From Mesorhizobium sp. 131-2-1 (GTDB lineage: Bacteria; Pseudomonadota; Alphaproteobacteria; Rhizobiales; Rhizobiaceae): 64,000 nucleotides of DNA. The stretch is taken from positions 3,720,501-3,784,500 of the forward strand of contig NZ_AP023247.1 in NCBI RefSeq assembly GCF_016756535.1. The letters are read 5' to 3'. Each line of letters opens with the position of its first letter. Positions within the stretch are counted from its first letter, which is position 1. A model generated the notes under the pieces. That model did no database searches. It was not told the DNA's origin and saw only the letters and a program-made list of their open reading frames with translations. Positions 53,728 to 63,443 of the stretch are shown here, piece after piece. A program made the translations under genes and the position numbers.

Positions 53728-53810
53728 GAGATTCAAGATGTGGCGCGGGGCCAATGCTTGCAAGTCCCATCGGGCGCGATAGGGAGGGCCAGCCAGCGCG
53801 AGAGCCGGGC

Positions 53811-54248
53811 CTACAGCAATCCCAGCTCGGCCAGCTCCTGCCTGAGCTTCGGCGGCATCTCGACCAGGCCTGCCCTGCCCTTGCCGAGATCGGCCGGCGC
53901 GTCGGAGGGTTTGAGATAGCGCCAGCCCTGGAAGGCGCGGCGCGGCTGCCATTCGGTGCGCACGACTTGCGGGTCGAGCATGAGATGACAGCGGCCGATG
54001 CCCTCATCGTCGGTGAACGGCCGGATCTCGGTGATCAGCTGGCGGCATTGCACGCTGCCCTTGATCACCCAGTAGAGCGAGCCGCCGTCGGTGACCTCAT
54101 CGCCGCGCGTCGGCACCATGCGGGTGGTGTGCCAGTGCTCGGCCGGTTCGCCGGCGCGCCGCCGTTCGTCGAGGCGGAAGGCGATCCACTCTTCGAGATC
54201 CTCGACGCTGTCGCAGCCGACGCAGAGTTTTAGGAGATTGAGAGCCAT
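53811..54248 (-). CDS. DUF1489 family protein
   Basis: The 145-residue protein begins MALNLLKLCVGCDSVEDLEE and has RMVPTRGDEVTDGGSLYWVI, KGSVQCRQLITEIRPF and FQGWRYLKPSDAPADLG, the conserved blocks of DUF1489 proteins of alphaproteobacteria. Function unknown. It lies 83 bases upstream of the VWA gene on the same strand. Confidence 0.9.
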   Translation of the reverse strand: MALNLLKLCVGCDSVEDLEEWIAFRLDERRRAGEPAEHWHTTRMVPTRGDEVTDGGSLYWVIKGSVQCRQLITEIRPFTDDEGIGRCHLMLDPQVVRTEWQPRRAFQGWRYLKPSDAPADLGKGRAGLVEMPPKLRQELAELGLL

Positions 54249-54324
54249 CGCCTAAGGTTTAGTCCGGCATGCTCAACCGTCAACGGCCCTGCCCGACTTC
54301 TCCACAGTGCCAGCATCAGGCCTT

Positions 54325-55728
54325 TCAGCACTCGACGACGTTGACGGCGAGACCGCCGAGGCTGGTTTCCTTGTACTTCTCGTTCATGTCGAGACCGGTC
54401 TGGCGCATGGTCTCGATGGCCGCGTCAAGTGGCACGAAATGGGTGCCGTCGCCCTTGATGGCGAGCGAGGCGGCGGTCACCGCCTTCACAGCGCCCAGCG
54501 CATTGCGCTCGATGCAAGGTACCTGCACCAGCCCGCCGACCGGGTCGCAGGTCATGCCGAGATGATGCTCCAGCGCAATCTCGGCGGCATTCTCGACCTG
54601 CTCCGGCGTGCCGCCCATAACCGCGCACAGGCCCGCCGCCGCCATCGCCGAGGCAGAGCCCACCTCGCCCTGGCAGCCGACCTCGGCGCCCGAGATCGAG
54701 GCGTTGGACTTGATGATGCCGCCGACGGCGGCGGCCGTCAGCAGGAAGTCGCGAATGCTCGGCTGGTCGGCTTCCGGATGGAAATGCAGCCAGTAGCGCA
54801 GCACCGCCGGCAGCGTGCCCGCGGCGCCATTGGTCGGCGCCGTGACGACGCGCCCGCCGGCGGCGTTCTCCTCATTGACCGCCATGGCGTAGATCGAGAG
54901 CCAGTCATTGGCGAGCAACGGGTTCGGCCGGTTCTGCTGCCACTGTTCCTGCAGCTTGTCGTGCAGTTGCCGGGCACGGCGGCGCACCTTCAAGCCGCCC
55001 GGCATGATACCGTCCTGCGAGAGGCCGCGATCGATGCAACCCTTCATCGCGCTCCAGATGGCGTCGAGGCCGGCGTCGAGCGCCTCGCTCGAGATCTGCG
55101 TCTCCTCGTTGACACGCTTCATCTCGGCAATCGAAAGCCCGCTCTTTGCGGCCATCTTCAGCATCTCGACGGCGTTCTTGAAGGGATAAGGCACCTTCTT
55201 GCCTTCCGTCGTCACCGAGCCCTTGGCCTTCATCCGCTGCAGCTCTTCCTCGGAAACGACGAAGCCGCCACCGATCGAATAGTAGATGCGCTTGAGCAGC
55301 AGCCGGTCGTCGGCGTCGTAGGCATAGAAGGCCATGCCGTTGGCGTGGCCGGTGAGCGGGGTCTTGCGGTCGAGCACGAGGTCGGCGGCGGGATCGAAGC
55401 GATAGGCCGGGTGGCCGGGCGGCGAGATGCGCTTGTCGGCGGTGATGCGGGCAACGATGCCGTCGGCAAGGTCGGGATCGACCGTCTGTGGCGTCTCGCC
55501 GGCGAGGCCAAGTATGACGGCGCGGTCCGAGCCATGGCCGATGCCGGTATAGGCGAGCGAGCCGTGCAGGCTGGCGCCGATGCGGTCGACCCTGGCGCCG
55601 GCCGGCCGCGGCCAGTCGCCGGCAAGGATCTCGTCCAGAAAACGCCGCGCGGCGGTCATCGGCCCCATCGTGTGGGAACTCGATGGCCCTATGCCGATCT
55701 TGAACAGGTCGAAAACCGAAAGGAACAC
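54325..55728 (-). CDS. sdaA: L-serine ammonia-lyase (single-chain, Fe-S)
   Basis: The 467-residue enzyme starts at a GTG preceded by GGAGA. It begins [20 protein letters not shown], the substrate-binding opening of the beta domain, and has the three [4Fe-4S] cysteines in [15 protein letters not shown] (near 350) and [18 protein letters not shown] (near 390 and 400). It deaminates L-serine to pyruvate. The gene stands alone, convergent with nothing closer than the DUF1489 gene on the same strand and divergent from the RutB-like gene. Confidence 0.96.
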   Translation of the reverse strand: MFLSVFDLFKIGIGPSSSHTMGPMTAARRFLDEILAGDWPRPAGARVDRIGASLHGSLAYTGIGHGSDRAVILGLAGETPQTVDPDLADGIVARITADKRISPPGHPAYRFDPAADLVLDRKTPLTGHANGMAFYAYDADDRLLLKRIYYSIGGGFVVSEEELQRMKAKGSVTTEGKKVPYPFKNAVEMLKMAAKSGLSIAEMKRVNEETQISSEALDAGLDAIWSAMKGCIDRGLSQDGIMPGGLKVRRRARQLHDKLQEQWQQNRPNPLLANDWLSIYAMAVNEENAAGGRVVTAPTNGAAGTLPAVLRYWLHFHPEADQPSIRDFLLTAAAVGGIIKSNASISGAEVGCQGEVGSASAMAAAGLCAVMGGTPEQVENAAEIALEHHLGMTCDPVGGLVQVPCIERNALGAVKAVTAASLAIKGDGTHFVPLDAAIETMRQTGLDMNEKYKETSLGGLAVNVVEC

Positions 55729-55911
55729 GCGCCGCTGTCTCCTGAATCCGTCCCGGCATACATATAGGAATTCCCAAGATGTTTCCGCTGTTTTGCGGAT
55801 TGCGGCGCCGCGCCCTCCGACCTTGTTTGCTCCGGCAGCGACATTGATTGCTGGGTCACGCCGGCGGGGCTATTCTCGGCGACGCCAGATGTCGTTGCGA
55901 GGGAGGAAGCA

Positions 55912-56607
55912 ATGCTTGCATTGGAAGCCAGGCCGGAACCGGTGTGCATCGTGCCGGCGCAGACGGCGATCATCGTGGTGGACATGCAGAACGCCTTCGC
56001 TTCGGCGGGCGGCATGTTCGATCTGGCGGGCTTCGACATATCGGGTGCCGCGCCGGCCATTGAGGCCAACAAGCGATTGCTTCCCGTCGCGCGCAAGGCC
56101 GGCATGACGGTGGTCTATCTGCAGATGTCGTACAGACCCGATCTCGGCGACGCGGGAGATATTTCCTCGCCCAACTACCACAAGGAACTGGGGATGGTGC
56201 TGATGCGCCAGCGCCCCGAGTTGCGCGGCAAGCTGTTGATCGACAACAGCTGGGACTGGCAGATCGTCGATGCGCTGAGACCGGAGCCGGCCGACCATAT
56301 CATTCGCAAATCCCGCTACAGCGGCTTTTGCAACACCGGCCTGGAAGCCTATCTGCGGTCCCGCAAGATCCGCCATCTGCTGTTCACCGGGGTTGCCACC
56401 AATGTCTGCGTCGACGCGACCGCGCGCGACGCCTACATGCTGGAATTCTGGCCTGTCCTGCTCGAGGACGCGATGAACCATTCCGGTCCCGACTTCAACC
56501 GCCAGTCGACGCTGTGGAATTTCGAGAATGCGTTCGGGTGGATTACCAGCACCGACATGATCGTCGAAGCCTTGCGCGTGAAGACCGCCGAAACCTTGCC
56601 GGCCTAG
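55912..56607 (+). CDS. Isochorismatase-fold amidohydrolase, RutB-like
   Basis: The 231-residue protein has a very good GGAGG site. It shows the cysteine-hydrolase triad: Asp in AIIVVDMQNAFASAGGMFDL, Lys in IIRKSRYSGFCNTGLEAYLR and Cys in TGVATNVCVDATARDAYMLE. LAGFDISGAAPAI, SSPNYHKEL and RGKLLIDNSWDWQIVDAL make it closest in my memory to RutB, which opens peroxyureidoacrylate in pyrimidine breakdown. The other rut genes are absent, so the natural substrate may differ; I leave the symbol blank. Confidence 0.8.
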   Translation: MLALEARPEPVCIVPAQTAIIVVDMQNAFASAGGMFDLAGFDISGAAPAIEANKRLLPVARKAGMTVVYLQMSYRPDLGDAGDISSPNYHKELGMVLMRQRPELRGKLLIDNSWDWQIVDALRPEPADHIIRKSRYSGFCNTGLEAYLRSRKIRHLLFTGVATNVCVDATARDAYMLEFWPVLLEDAMNHSGPDFNRQSTLWNFENAFGWITSTDMIVEALRVKTAETLPA

Positions 56608-56649
56608 CCGACCGTCGAAGCGACCGCCTCGCCTGTGGTAGAAGGGGGC

Positions 56650-57387
56650 ATGGGCGATTCCTTCCATCTTTCGACGGCCGACCTCTCGGCGCTGGCCTTC
56701 TTCCTCACCGTGTGGGTGCTGCATACGCTGGCCTCCGACGGCAAGCTCATCAGCCGCATCTCGCTGACGACGGCGATGAACGCGCAGCGCGAGGCCTGGA
56801 TGCGCACCATGGCCGAACGCGAGATCCGCATCGTCGACACCGCCATCATGACCGGCCTGCAGCAAGGCACCGCCTTCTTCGCGTCCTCCTCGCTGATCGC
56901 CCTCGGCGGCTGCTTCGCGCTGCTCAGCGCCTCCGACCAGGTGCTAACGGTGCTGAGCGACCTGCCGCTGAGCGCCACCTCGTCGCGCGCGGCCTTCCAG
57001 ATGAAGGTGTTCGGCCTGGTGCTGATCCTGGCCTTCGCCTTCTTCAAGTTCGGCTGGGCCTACCGGCTGTTCAACTACTGCTCGATCCTGATCGGTGCGG
57101 TGCCGATCCCGCACGGCGAGGCCTCGCGCAATCCGGTCAGCGAGACGGCGGTCTGGCGCGCGACACGGATGAACATGCTGGCCGGCAAGCATTTCAATTC
57201 CGGCCTGCGCGCCGTGTTCTTCTCGATCGGCTATCTCGGCTGGTTCGTCGACCCGGTGGTGTTCGTGCTGTCGACGCTGCTGCTGCTGGCGGTGCTGGTC
57301 CGGCGCCAGTTCTTCTCGGCCGCGAGAGAGGCCGTGATCGGTCAGCCGCCCGGGAAGGGCCGGTCGATGCGGCCGGACAGCCAGTAG
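56650..57387 (+). CDS. DUF599 family membrane protein
   Basis: From ATG 56650, after a GGGGG-rich leader, the protein has 245 residues and four membrane segments, including LSALAFFLTVWVLHTLA, GTAFFASSSLIALGGCFALL and FGLVLILAFAFFKFGWAYRL. The blocks TTAMNAQREAWMRTMAEREI and YRLFNYCSILIGAVP are characteristic of DUF599. Function unknown. Its last 46 bases overlap the convergent YdcF-like gene. Confidence 0.88.
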   Translation: MGDSFHLSTADLSALAFFLTVWVLHTLASDGKLISRISLTTAMNAQREAWMRTMAEREIRIVDTAIMTGLQQGTAFFASSSLIALGGCFALLSASDQVLTVLSDLPLSATSSRAAFQMKVFGLVLILAFAFFKFGWAYRLFNYCSILIGAVPIPHGEASRNPVSETAVWRATRMNMLAGKHFNSGLRAVFFSIGYLGWFVDPVVFVLSTLLLLAVLVRRQFFSAAREAVIGQPPGKGRSMRPDSQ

Positions 57388-58133
57388 GCGGCGAGCCCGA
57401 TCCATTCGCGGATCGCCATGGTCGTCACCTGCAGCGAATCGGCCGGGTTGTCGCGGAACAGGCCGATGCCTTCCTTGCCCGACGTGCGGTAGTCGACCGG
57501 CCACGCGATGGTCGGAAAGCCGGCCTTGTCGAACAGCGCCTTGGCGCGCGGCATGTGGAAGGCCGAGGTCACCAGCAGCCAGGTTTCGCCCGGCTTCGGC
57601 GCCACCATCTGCCTTGTGAAGACGGCGTTCTCATAGGTGTTGCGCGACTTGTTCTCGAGGATCAGCCGATCGGCGCTGACGCCAAGCGCGCCGAGCAGGC
57701 GCGGCGCGGTGTCGGCATCGCCCTCGCCGTCCAGGAACAGTTCGCCGGTACCACCGGAGACCACCACCTTGGCCTCTGGGAAGCGCCGGGCGAGGATCGC
57801 CGTCTCGACCATGCGGTCGCCGCCGCTGTTCAACTCATAGCCGCCGCGCACGAGGTTGATGGCGCCCTCGAAGCCGCCGCCGAGCACGACGATGCCGTCG
57901 ACCTTTTGCGGCAGCGGCGGTTTGGCAAAGCGCTCCTCCAGCGGGTTGAGCATCATGGCGCCAAGCGAGGTCCAGGCCGAAAGCGCGAGGATCAGGAAGG
58001 CGAGCATGCTGCCGGAGGCCGCCAGCCGCCGGCGGCCGAATGCGGCCGCGACCAGGCCGGCCAAGAGCAGGAAGATCGCCAGGTTGAGCGGCTGGATGAA
58101 GAACCAGAATATCTTGGAAAGATAGAAGAACAT
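57342..58133 (-). CDS. YdcF family (DUF218) membrane protein
   Basis: The 263-residue protein has two N-terminal membrane helices (IFWFFIQPLNLAIFLLLAGL, SMLAFLILALSAWTSLGAMM) and a DUF218 domain with VDGIVVLGGGFEGAINLVRG, VVVSGGTGELFLDGEGDADT, LILENKSRNTYENAVFTRQM and WLLVTSAFHMPRAKALFDKA. Relatives such as ElyC/SanA act in envelope integrity and lipid-carrier metabolism, so a similar role is plausible. It overlaps the DUF599 gene tail to tail. Confidence 0.9.
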   Translation of the reverse strand: MFFYLSKIFWFFIQPLNLAIFLLLAGLVAAAFGRRRLAASGSMLAFLILALSAWTSLGAMMLNPLEERFAKPPLPQKVDGIVVLGGGFEGAINLVRGGYELNSGGDRMVETAILARRFPEAKVVVSGGTGELFLDGEGDADTAPRLLGALGVSADRLILENKSRNTYENAVFTRQMVAPKPGETWLLVTSAFHMPRAKALFDKAGFPTIAWPVDYRTSGKEGIGLFRDNPADSLQVTTMAIREWIGLAAYWLSGRIDRPFPGG

Positions 58134-58146
58134 CCCTCACCCCATT

Positions 58147-58248
58147 ACAGCGCCGCGCATTCTTTTAACGCGCAAAGGACGCTGCAACACTTTGGCTCTT
58201 GCTCACAATCCTTTCCGAAAACCGATTCCGTTTTTCGGGTCATGAGCT
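58147..58248. repeat. RIME1-like rhizobial intergenic repeat
   Basis: The 130-base gap between the YdcF-like gene and gatA is almost filled by a sequence I recognise as the Rhizobium-specific intergenic mosaic element: ACAGCGCCGCGC, then ACGCGCAAAGGACGCTGCAA, and at the far end a hairpin CCGAAAA / TTTTCGG (58215-58238) before GTCATGAGCT. RIME1 elements are about 100 bp, have two palindromes and occur in many copies in rhizobial genomes. This is the only copy I found in the window. Confidence 0.75.
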
Positions 58249-58263
58249 AGATGAGGGACGACC

Positions 58264-59829
58264 CTACCACCACTTTTCCGGCTGAAATTTGCCGGCCGCC
58301 TGCTCGATGACATGCGCGGTCTGGAACAGCGTCTCCTCGTTGAAGGGGCGACCAATGAGCTGCAGGCCGAGCGGCAGGCCCTTGGCGTCGAGACCGGCGG
58401 GCACCGAAATGCCCGGCAGGCCAGCCATGTTGACGGTCACGGTGAAGATGTCGTTGAGGTACATCTTGACCGGGTCGGAAGCCATGTCCTCGTCGGCGAC
58501 GCCGAACGCGGCCGACGGTGTCGCCGGCGTCAGGATGACGTCGACGCCGGCGGCAAAGGCGTTCTCGAAGTCGCGCTTGATCAGGGTACGGACCTTCTGC
58601 GCCTGCAGGTAGTAGGCGTCGTAATAGCCGGCCGAAAGCACATAGGTGCCGATCATGATGCGGCGCTTGACCTCGCGGCCGAAGCCGGCGGCGCGGGTCT
58701 TCTCATACATGTCGATGATGTCCTTGCCCGGCACGCGCAGGCCGAAGCGGACGCCGTCATAGCGGGCGAGGTTCGACGAGGCTTCGGCGGGCGCGACGAT
58801 GTAATAGGCCGGCAGCGCGTATTTGGTGTGCGGCAGCGAGATGTCGACGATCTCCGCGCCCGCATCCTTCAGCCAGGCAATGCCCTTCTGCCAGAGCGCC
58901 TCAATATCCTGCGGCATGCCGTCGACGCGGTATTCCTTCGGAATGCCGACCTTCATGCCCTTGATCGGCTTGCCGATCACGGCCTCGTAATCCGGCACCG
59001 GGCGGTCGACGGAGGTCGTGTCCCTGGGGTCGACGGAGGCCATCGACTTCAGCAGGATCGCGGCGTCGCGCACGTCGCGGGCGATCGGTCCGGCCTGGTC
59101 GAGCGAGGAGGCGAAGGCGACGATGCCCCAGCGCGAGCAGCGGCCATAGGTTGGCTTGATGCCGACCGTGCCGGTGAAGGCGGCGGGCTGGCGGATCGAG
59201 CCGCCGGTGTCCGTTGCCGTGGCGCCGGCGCAGAGGAAGGCCGCGACGGCCGAAGCCGACCCGCCCGACGAGCCGCCGGGCACCAGCTGGGCATTGTCCA
59301 GCGTGCGCTGGGTCCTCGCGCCGCCGGCGGAGACAAAGCCGCCGTCGCCCTGGTGCGTGGTCGGCATCACCACCGTGTCGAGGCGCGAACGCCGCCACGG
59401 GTTGATGACCGGGCCGTAATAGGAGGTCTCGTTGGAAGAGCCCATGGCGAACTCGTCCATGTTGAGCTTGCCCAGCATAACGGCACCGTCGGCCCACAGA
59501 TTGGCGGTGACGGTGGATTCATAGCGCGGCTTGAAGCCGTCCAGCACGTGGCTGCAGGCCTGGGTATGGATGCCTTTGGTGCCGAACAGATCCTTGATGC
59601 CGAGCGGGATGCCCTCCAGCGCGCCGCCTTCACCCTTGGCGAGCTTGGCGTCGGAGGCCTTGGCCATGTCGCGCGCCTTGTCGCCGGTGACCGCGATATA
59701 GGCGTTCAGCACCGGATTGGCGCGCTCGATCGCGTTGAGATAGGCCCCGGTGATCTCGGCGGCGGTGATCTCCTTGCCGCGCAGCTTGGCGCGGGCTTCG
59801 GAAATCGTCAGATGTGTCAGGTCGCTCAT
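58264..59829 (-). CDS. gatA: Asp/Glu-tRNA amidotransferase subunit A
   Basis: From ATG 59829, overlapping the GNAT stop (ATGA), the protein has 521 residues. It is the glutaminase/amidase subunit of GatCAB. The Ser-cisSer-Lys triad lies in [14 protein letters not shown] (Lys), [14 protein letters not shown] and [16 protein letters not shown]. Compared with the usual form, about 30 extra residues ([20 protein letters not shown] and flanks) stand between PWRRSR and LVPGGSSGG. Third gene of a gatC, GNAT, gatA unit. Confidence 0.95.
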   Translation of the reverse strand: MSDLTHLTISEARAKLRGKEITAAEITGAYLNAIERANPVLNAYIAVTGDKARDMAKASDAKLAKGEGGALEGIPLGIKDLFGTKGIHTQACSHVLDGFKPRYESTVTANLWADGAVMLGKLNMDEFAMGSSNETSYYGPVINPWRRSRLDTVVMPTTHQGDGGFVSAGGARTQRTLDNAQLVPGGSSGGSASAVAAFLCAGATATDTGGSIRQPAAFTGTVGIKPTYGRCSRWGIVAFASSLDQAGPIARDVRDAAILLKSMASVDPRDTTSVDRPVPDYEAVIGKPIKGMKVGIPKEYRVDGMPQDIEALWQKGIAWLKDAGAEIVDISLPHTKYALPAYYIVAPAEASSNLARYDGVRFGLRVPGKDIIDMYEKTRAAGFGREVKRRIMIGTYVLSAGYYDAYYLQAQKVRTLIKRDFENAFAAGVDVILTPATPSAAFGVADEDMASDPVKMYLNDIFTVTVNMAGLPGISVPAGLDAKGLPLGLQLIGRPFNEETLFQTAHVIEQAAGKFQPEKWW

Positions 59830-60287
59830 CAGGCAAGGCTCTTTTCGTAAAACACCGACCATTCGGAGTCGGGATAATCCAGCACCGGGCCGCACCGCGA
59901 GAATCCGGCGCGTTGATAGACAGTCCAGGCGGCGGGGTGGCGATCGCCGGTTTCCAACACCAGGCGCGTCATCCCCTCGCTGCGTGCCAGCGCTTCGACC
60001 TGCTCGACGATGCTCGCGCCGATCTTCTGGCCGCGATGCGAGGGCCTGGTGTACATGCGCTTGACCTCGCCGATGCCGCTGTCGTGGCGCTTCAGCGCGC
60101 CGCAGCCGACCGCGAGACCATTGTCGCGCGCGATGAAGACGGTCGTGTCCTTGCCGGCCATCTCCTCCACGGTCATGTGGTAGCAGTGCTCCGGCGGCGT
60201 CAGTTCGAGCAGCGTCGCGTTGAGCTCCTCGACCAGGATGCGCACATCGTCCTGCAAGGCGGTCTCGACGGCGATCTCGATTGCCAT
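59829..60287 (-). CDS. GNAT family N-acetyltransferase inside the gat operon
   Basis: The 152-residue frame starts at ATG 60287 after a GGAG site. It has a compact GNAT fold: [40 protein letters not shown] (acetyl-CoA loop), [20 protein letters not shown] and [20 protein letters not shown]. It lies seven bases after gatC and overlaps gatA. The substrate is unknown; the position suggests shared expression with tRNA amidation rather than a proven link. Confidence 0.9.
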   Translation of the reverse strand: MAIEIAVETALQDDVRILVEELNATLLELTPPEHCYHMTVEEMAGKDTTVFIARDNGLAVGCGALKRHDSGIGEVKRMYTRPSHRGQKIGASIVEQVEALARSEGMTRLVLETGDRHPAAWTVYQRAGFSRCGPVLDYPDSEWSVFYEKSLA

Positions 60288-60294
60288 CGGACCG

Positions 60295-60582
60295 TTACTC
60301 CACCACCTTCGGGACAAGGAAGAAGTTCTCTTCGGTGGCCGGCGCGTTGGCGACGATGTCGCCGGCCTTGTTGCCGTCGGTCACGATATCGAGGCGCTTC
60401 TTCATCTCCATCGGCGTCACCGACGTCATCGGCTCGACGCCGGAAACGTCGACCTCGTTCAACTGCTCGACGAAGCCGAGGATGGCGTTCAGCTCGCCGG
60501 TCATGCGCTGGGCGTCCTCCTCGCTCACCGCAATGCGGGCAAGGTGCGCGACGCGCTTCACTGTCTGAAGATCAACGGACAT
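60295..60582 (-). CDS. gatC: Asp/Glu-tRNA amidotransferase subunit C
   Basis: The 95-residue protein begins [20 protein letters not shown] and contains [20 protein letters not shown] and a C-terminal [14 protein letters not shown], the GatC signature. It bridges GatA and GatB and stabilises the complex. gatB is not in the window. An in-frame ATG 22 codons upstream gives a basic extension that does not fit the family. Confidence 0.96.
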   Translation of the reverse strand: MSVDLQTVKRVAHLARIAVSEEDAQRMTGELNAILGFVEQLNEVDVSGVEPMTSVTPMEMKKRLDIVTDGNKAGDIVANAPATEENFFLVPKVVE

Positions 60583-60671
60583 TTTTGTTGCCTCGGGAAA
60601 ACCAGCGCTATAGCGGCGCCGCGCGCGCCGCGCAACCTGCATCGTCATGCGCGCGCGGCTGAGATTTCGGC

Positions 60672-61088
60672 CTAGGGCAGCGCCACCCCTTCGCAGTGGA
60701 AGTAGCTGCCGCCATTGCCGGCCTGCTCGCTCTCGTCATCGACCGGCCGAACCGAGACAAGGTCGATCTGCTTCGGGCTCATTTGGGTGACCGACAGGAC
60801 GTCGGGAAAGACGAAGCCCGGCTCCTGGCAGATGGCGGTGACCGCCCAGCTCGGCGAACGCGACGCCTTGGTGACCTGGAGGAACTCGCAATTGTATTCT
60901 ACGCCCTCAAGGCCGCGGGCCGACAGGACGATGTTGCCGGCCTCGATCACGTCCTGCAGCTTGCCCTTCTTGGCCTGCGCGCACAGCTCCTCGGACTGCA
61001 GATAAACGCCGTCGATGAAGTCCTCCGCCGCCGGCGCGGGGGACGCGGCAACCAGCATCGAAACACAAAGTGTCTGCCTCAAAGCCAT
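60672..61088 (-). CDS. Secreted protein of unknown function (138 aa)
   Basis: The protein has a short Sec signal ([20 protein letters not shown], cleavage near AAE) and a mature part with [55 protein letters not shown] and a final [10 protein letters not shown], i.e. four cysteines that could make two disulfides. I do not recognise the family. It lies upstream of gatC on the same strand, with an 89-base gap. Confidence 0.8.
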   Translation of the reverse strand: MALRQTLCVSMLVAASPAPAAEDFIDGVYLQSEELCAQAKKGKLQDVIEAGNIVLSARGLEGVEYNCEFLQVTKASRSPSWAVTAICQEPGFVFPDVLSVTQMSPKQIDLVSVRPVDDESEQAGNGGSYFHCEGVALP

Positions 61089-61139
61089 GATTTCATTCCA
61101 TTTCTCTAACGAATGGTCCCGGCTCGGCGTGCCCCGCGC

Positions 61140-61847
61140 CTATATCGTGATGGTTTGGCCGATCGCCGGCAAGGCCACATCGACGCCGGAGCCCTCCATG
61201 CCAGCGACGAACTTGTCGGCGGTCTGGTCGATGATCGGGAAGGTGCCGAAATGGCAAGGAACGACGGTGTCGAAGCGGAAGAAGCGCCGACAGGCGAGCG
61301 CCGCCACCGCGCCGCCCATGGTGAAGCGGTCGCCGATCGGCACGATGCCGACTTTCGGCTCGTGCAGTTCGTTGATCAGCGCCATGTCGGAGAAGATGTC
61401 GGTGTCGCCCATATGGTAGAGCGTCTTTTCCTCCGGGAAATGCAGGACGAGGCCGCCGGGATTGCCGAGATAGGTGTTGGTGCCGCCCTCGCCGCCGAAG
61501 GACGAGGAGTGCAATGCCTGGACGAAGGTGGTGGTGAAGGCGCCGCAATCGACGGTGCCGCCGATATTGCCGGGATTGATCTTGCTGCCGCTGGCGCCCT
61601 GGCCAACCAGATACATGCAGATCTCGTAATTGGCGACCAGGACGGCGCCGCTCTTCTTCAGAACCTCCAGCGCGCCGCTGACGTGATCGTTGTGGCCGTG
61701 CGTCAAGAGCACATGGGTCACCCCTTCCGCCGGCCCTTCCCAGCCGCCCGTCCAGGACGGATTGCCGATCAGATAGGGGTCGATCAAGATATTGGCCCCT
61801 GCCGTCTCGACGCGGAATGCCGAATGTCCGTACCAGGTCAGTTTCAT
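61140..61847 (-). CDS. UPF0173 metal-dependent hydrolase
   Basis: From ATG 61847 after a GGAAGG site, the protein has 235 residues. It is a metallo-beta-lactamase-fold hydrolase: [31 protein letters not shown], the metal motif [31 protein letters not shown] and [15 protein letters not shown]0173 proteins are widespread, and their substrate is unknown. It is divergent from ruvX. Confidence 0.93.
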   Translation of the reverse strand: MKLTWYGHSAFRVETAGANILIDPYLIGNPSWTGGWEGPAEGVTHVLLTHGHNDHVSGALEVLKKSGAVLVANYEICMYLVGQGASGSKINPGNIGGTVDCGAFTTTFVQALHSSSFGGEGGTNTYLGNPGGLVLHFPEEKTLYHMGDTDIFSDMALINELHEPKVGIVPIGDRFTMGGAVAALACRRFFRFDTVVPCHFGTFPIIDQTADKFVAGMEGSGVDVALPAIGQTITI

Positions 61848-61965
61848 CAATGCCTTCCTCGATTTTTGCTGCGCCAGAGGATAGAACGCCTCGGGCAGAA
61901 TTAAAGTGCCATCACATACGGTGCGTCAAAAAGGGTGCGCCGCGCTCGAGGTCAGAGGAAAGCCG

Positions 61966-62472
61966 TTGGGCATCATATCGATCGAGGACTTGCCGGCACG
62001 TCTCCAAGGCGGCAGGACGTTGGCCGGGCTCGATCTCGGCGACAAGACGATCGGCGTGGCGGTCTCCGACCGGGGCCTCGCCTTTGCTCATCCGCGCCCT
62101 GTCATCATGCGCAGGAAATTCTCGCTCGACGCGGCCCTCCTGCTCACCCAGATGCAGAAGGACAATGTCGGCGCGATCGCGCTCGGCCTGCCCGTCAACA
62201 TGGACGGGTCGGAAGGTCCGCGCGCCCAGAAATCGCGGGCCTTCGTGCGCAACATGGCGGCCCTGTCCGACCTCCCCTTCGTGCTCTGGGACGAGAGGCT
62301 GTCGACGGTCGCGGCCGAGCGGACGCTGATCGAGATGGATTTTTCGCGCAGGAAGCGCGCCGGCAAGATCGATTCGGCGGCGGCAGCCTTTATTCTGCAG
62401 GGAGTGCTGGATCGGCTCCAGTCACTTGGCTCAGGCGCTCCTGAGGAACCGAACCCTGCCAGCGATTGCTGA
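61966..62472 (+). CDS. ruvX: Putative pre-16S rRNA nuclease / Holliday junction resolvase-like (YqgF)
   Basis: No ATG is available near the N terminus; TTG 61966 with an AGAGG site gives about 168 residues starting before [12 protein letters not shown], while GTG 61906 would add 20. The RNase H-like core shows [20 protein letters not shown] (catalytic Asp), [39 protein letters not shown] (catalytic Glu) and a late Asp in [16 protein letters not shown]. It acts in 16S rRNA 5' maturation. It is divergent from the UPF0173 gene, near gatCA as in other alphaproteobacteria. Confidence 0.93.
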   Translation: MGIISIEDLPARLQGGRTLAGLDLGDKTIGVAVSDRGLAFAHPRPVIMRRKFSLDAALLLTQMQKDNVGAIALGLPVNMDGSEGPRAQKSRAFVRNMAALSDLPFVLWDERLSTVAAERTLIEMDFSRRKRAGKIDSAAAAFILQGVLDRLQSLGSGAPEEPNPASDC

Positions 62473-62731
62473 CCCAGGCGGCGATGTTGCGGCGGCGCCG
62501 GAACGCCCACAGCGCCATCAGCAGGAAGCCGTCGAAGACGCAGGCTTTCGCCACCATGCCGGGAATCAGAGCGGGATCGATGCCCAGCATCTCGCCGTAG
62601 AGCTGGAACACCAGGTCATGCAGCGGACGGCTCAGCATCACATAGCCGAAATTCATGTCGTTCAGCGACAGGAAGAACCAGCCCCAGAACAGGAGCAGCG
62701 GAGCAGCCCAGAGCGCGAACAGGGTACGCAT
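62390..62731 (-). CDS. DUF6105-like small membrane protein
   Basis: From ATG 62731 the protein has 113 residues: a helix [20 protein letters not shown], then [20 protein letters not shown], a second helix in [20 protein letters not shown] and a basic tail ([16 protein letters not shown]). The DMNFG...[11 protein letters not shown] block is the DUF6105 mark. The ATG overlaps the upstream gene's stop (TGATG). The last 83 bases overlap the convergent ruvX gene, a rather long tail-to-tail overlap. Confidence 0.75.
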   Translation of the reverse strand: MRTLFALWAAPLLLFWGWFFLSLNDMNFGYVMLSRPLHDLVFQLYGEMLGIDPALIPGMVAKACVFDGFLLMALWAFRRRRNIAAWVSNRWQGSVPQERLSQVTGADPALPAE

Positions 62732-63291
62732 CAGCGGCCATCCCTCGAATTCGCTTCCGGCCGGCCGGAAATGCGTGACAGCAGCGAACTGTGCGCGGCG
62801 CCTTTCGCCATGACATGGGCGGTGGCGTGGATTTCGTTGTCGGCGACAAATGCTTCCACCCGCGTCACCCGCTGCTCCGCCAGCACGGCGACATAGGACG
62901 CGAGAAGCGCTGTCAGTTGCACGGCGACAACCATGAACAGCCCGTCGATGCCCTGCGCCGCGCCGCCGACCAGCACCAGCGACAACACACCGGAGGCCGA
63001 GATGAAGGCGATGCGCACGACACTGTCCCTGGCGTCGGGATTTGCCGCTATGTTGATCAGCGTTTCGACGAAGGCCCAGCAGAACAGCACCGCCACAACC
63101 AGCAACGCGATCGACAGCGGCGCCACGATGGCAGCGTTTTCCAGGCCGGTGATGTGGCCGTTCTCGACATCGAGGCCGAGTACGGCAAGAGCGGCCGCAA
63201 TGCCGCGGTTTCCGTCGATGCAGATGAAGGCCAGCAGGGCGAAAACGATCGCCCAATGCAAGGCCAGAAAAGAGGTCAATGCGTGCCGCAT
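62731..63291 (-). CDS. Multi-pass membrane protein of unknown function
   Basis: The ATG at 63291 has an AGGA site six bases upstream; an upstream ATG at 63324 gives 11 more residues but no good site. The 186-residue protein has four membrane segments, including SFLALHWAIVFALLAFICID, AIVAPLSIALLVVAVLFCWA, ISASGVLSLVLVGGAAQGI and FMVVAVQLTALLASYVAVLA, and a soluble C terminus. It is coupled to the DUF6105-like gene. I do not recognise the family. Confidence 0.78.
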   Translation of the reverse strand: MRHALTSFLALHWAIVFALLAFICIDGNRGIAAALAVLGLDVENGHITGLENAAIVAPLSIALLVVAVLFCWAFVETLINIAANPDARDSVVRIAFISASGVLSLVLVGGAAQGIDGLFMVVAVQLTALLASYVAVLAEQRVTRVEAFVADNEIHATAHVMAKGAAHSSLLSRISGRPEANSRDGR

Positions 63292-63443
63292 GGCATTCCT
63301 GCTTCGCGAGGCAAGGGATGGCATGGTTAACCAATCCTTGCTCGCTGAGAACAGTGGTCCTTACGGGCCACAACCGCAATGGAAACCATTCGTTAAGGTT
63401 AACCGCTATCCACAGCCCGCAACAAGGGTCCTGCGGGCGCCGT

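Noticed and set aside
55912..56607. A pyrimidine-degradation (rut) operon
   Set aside because: Only a RutB-like gene is present; its neighbours are unrelated, so an operon is not supported.
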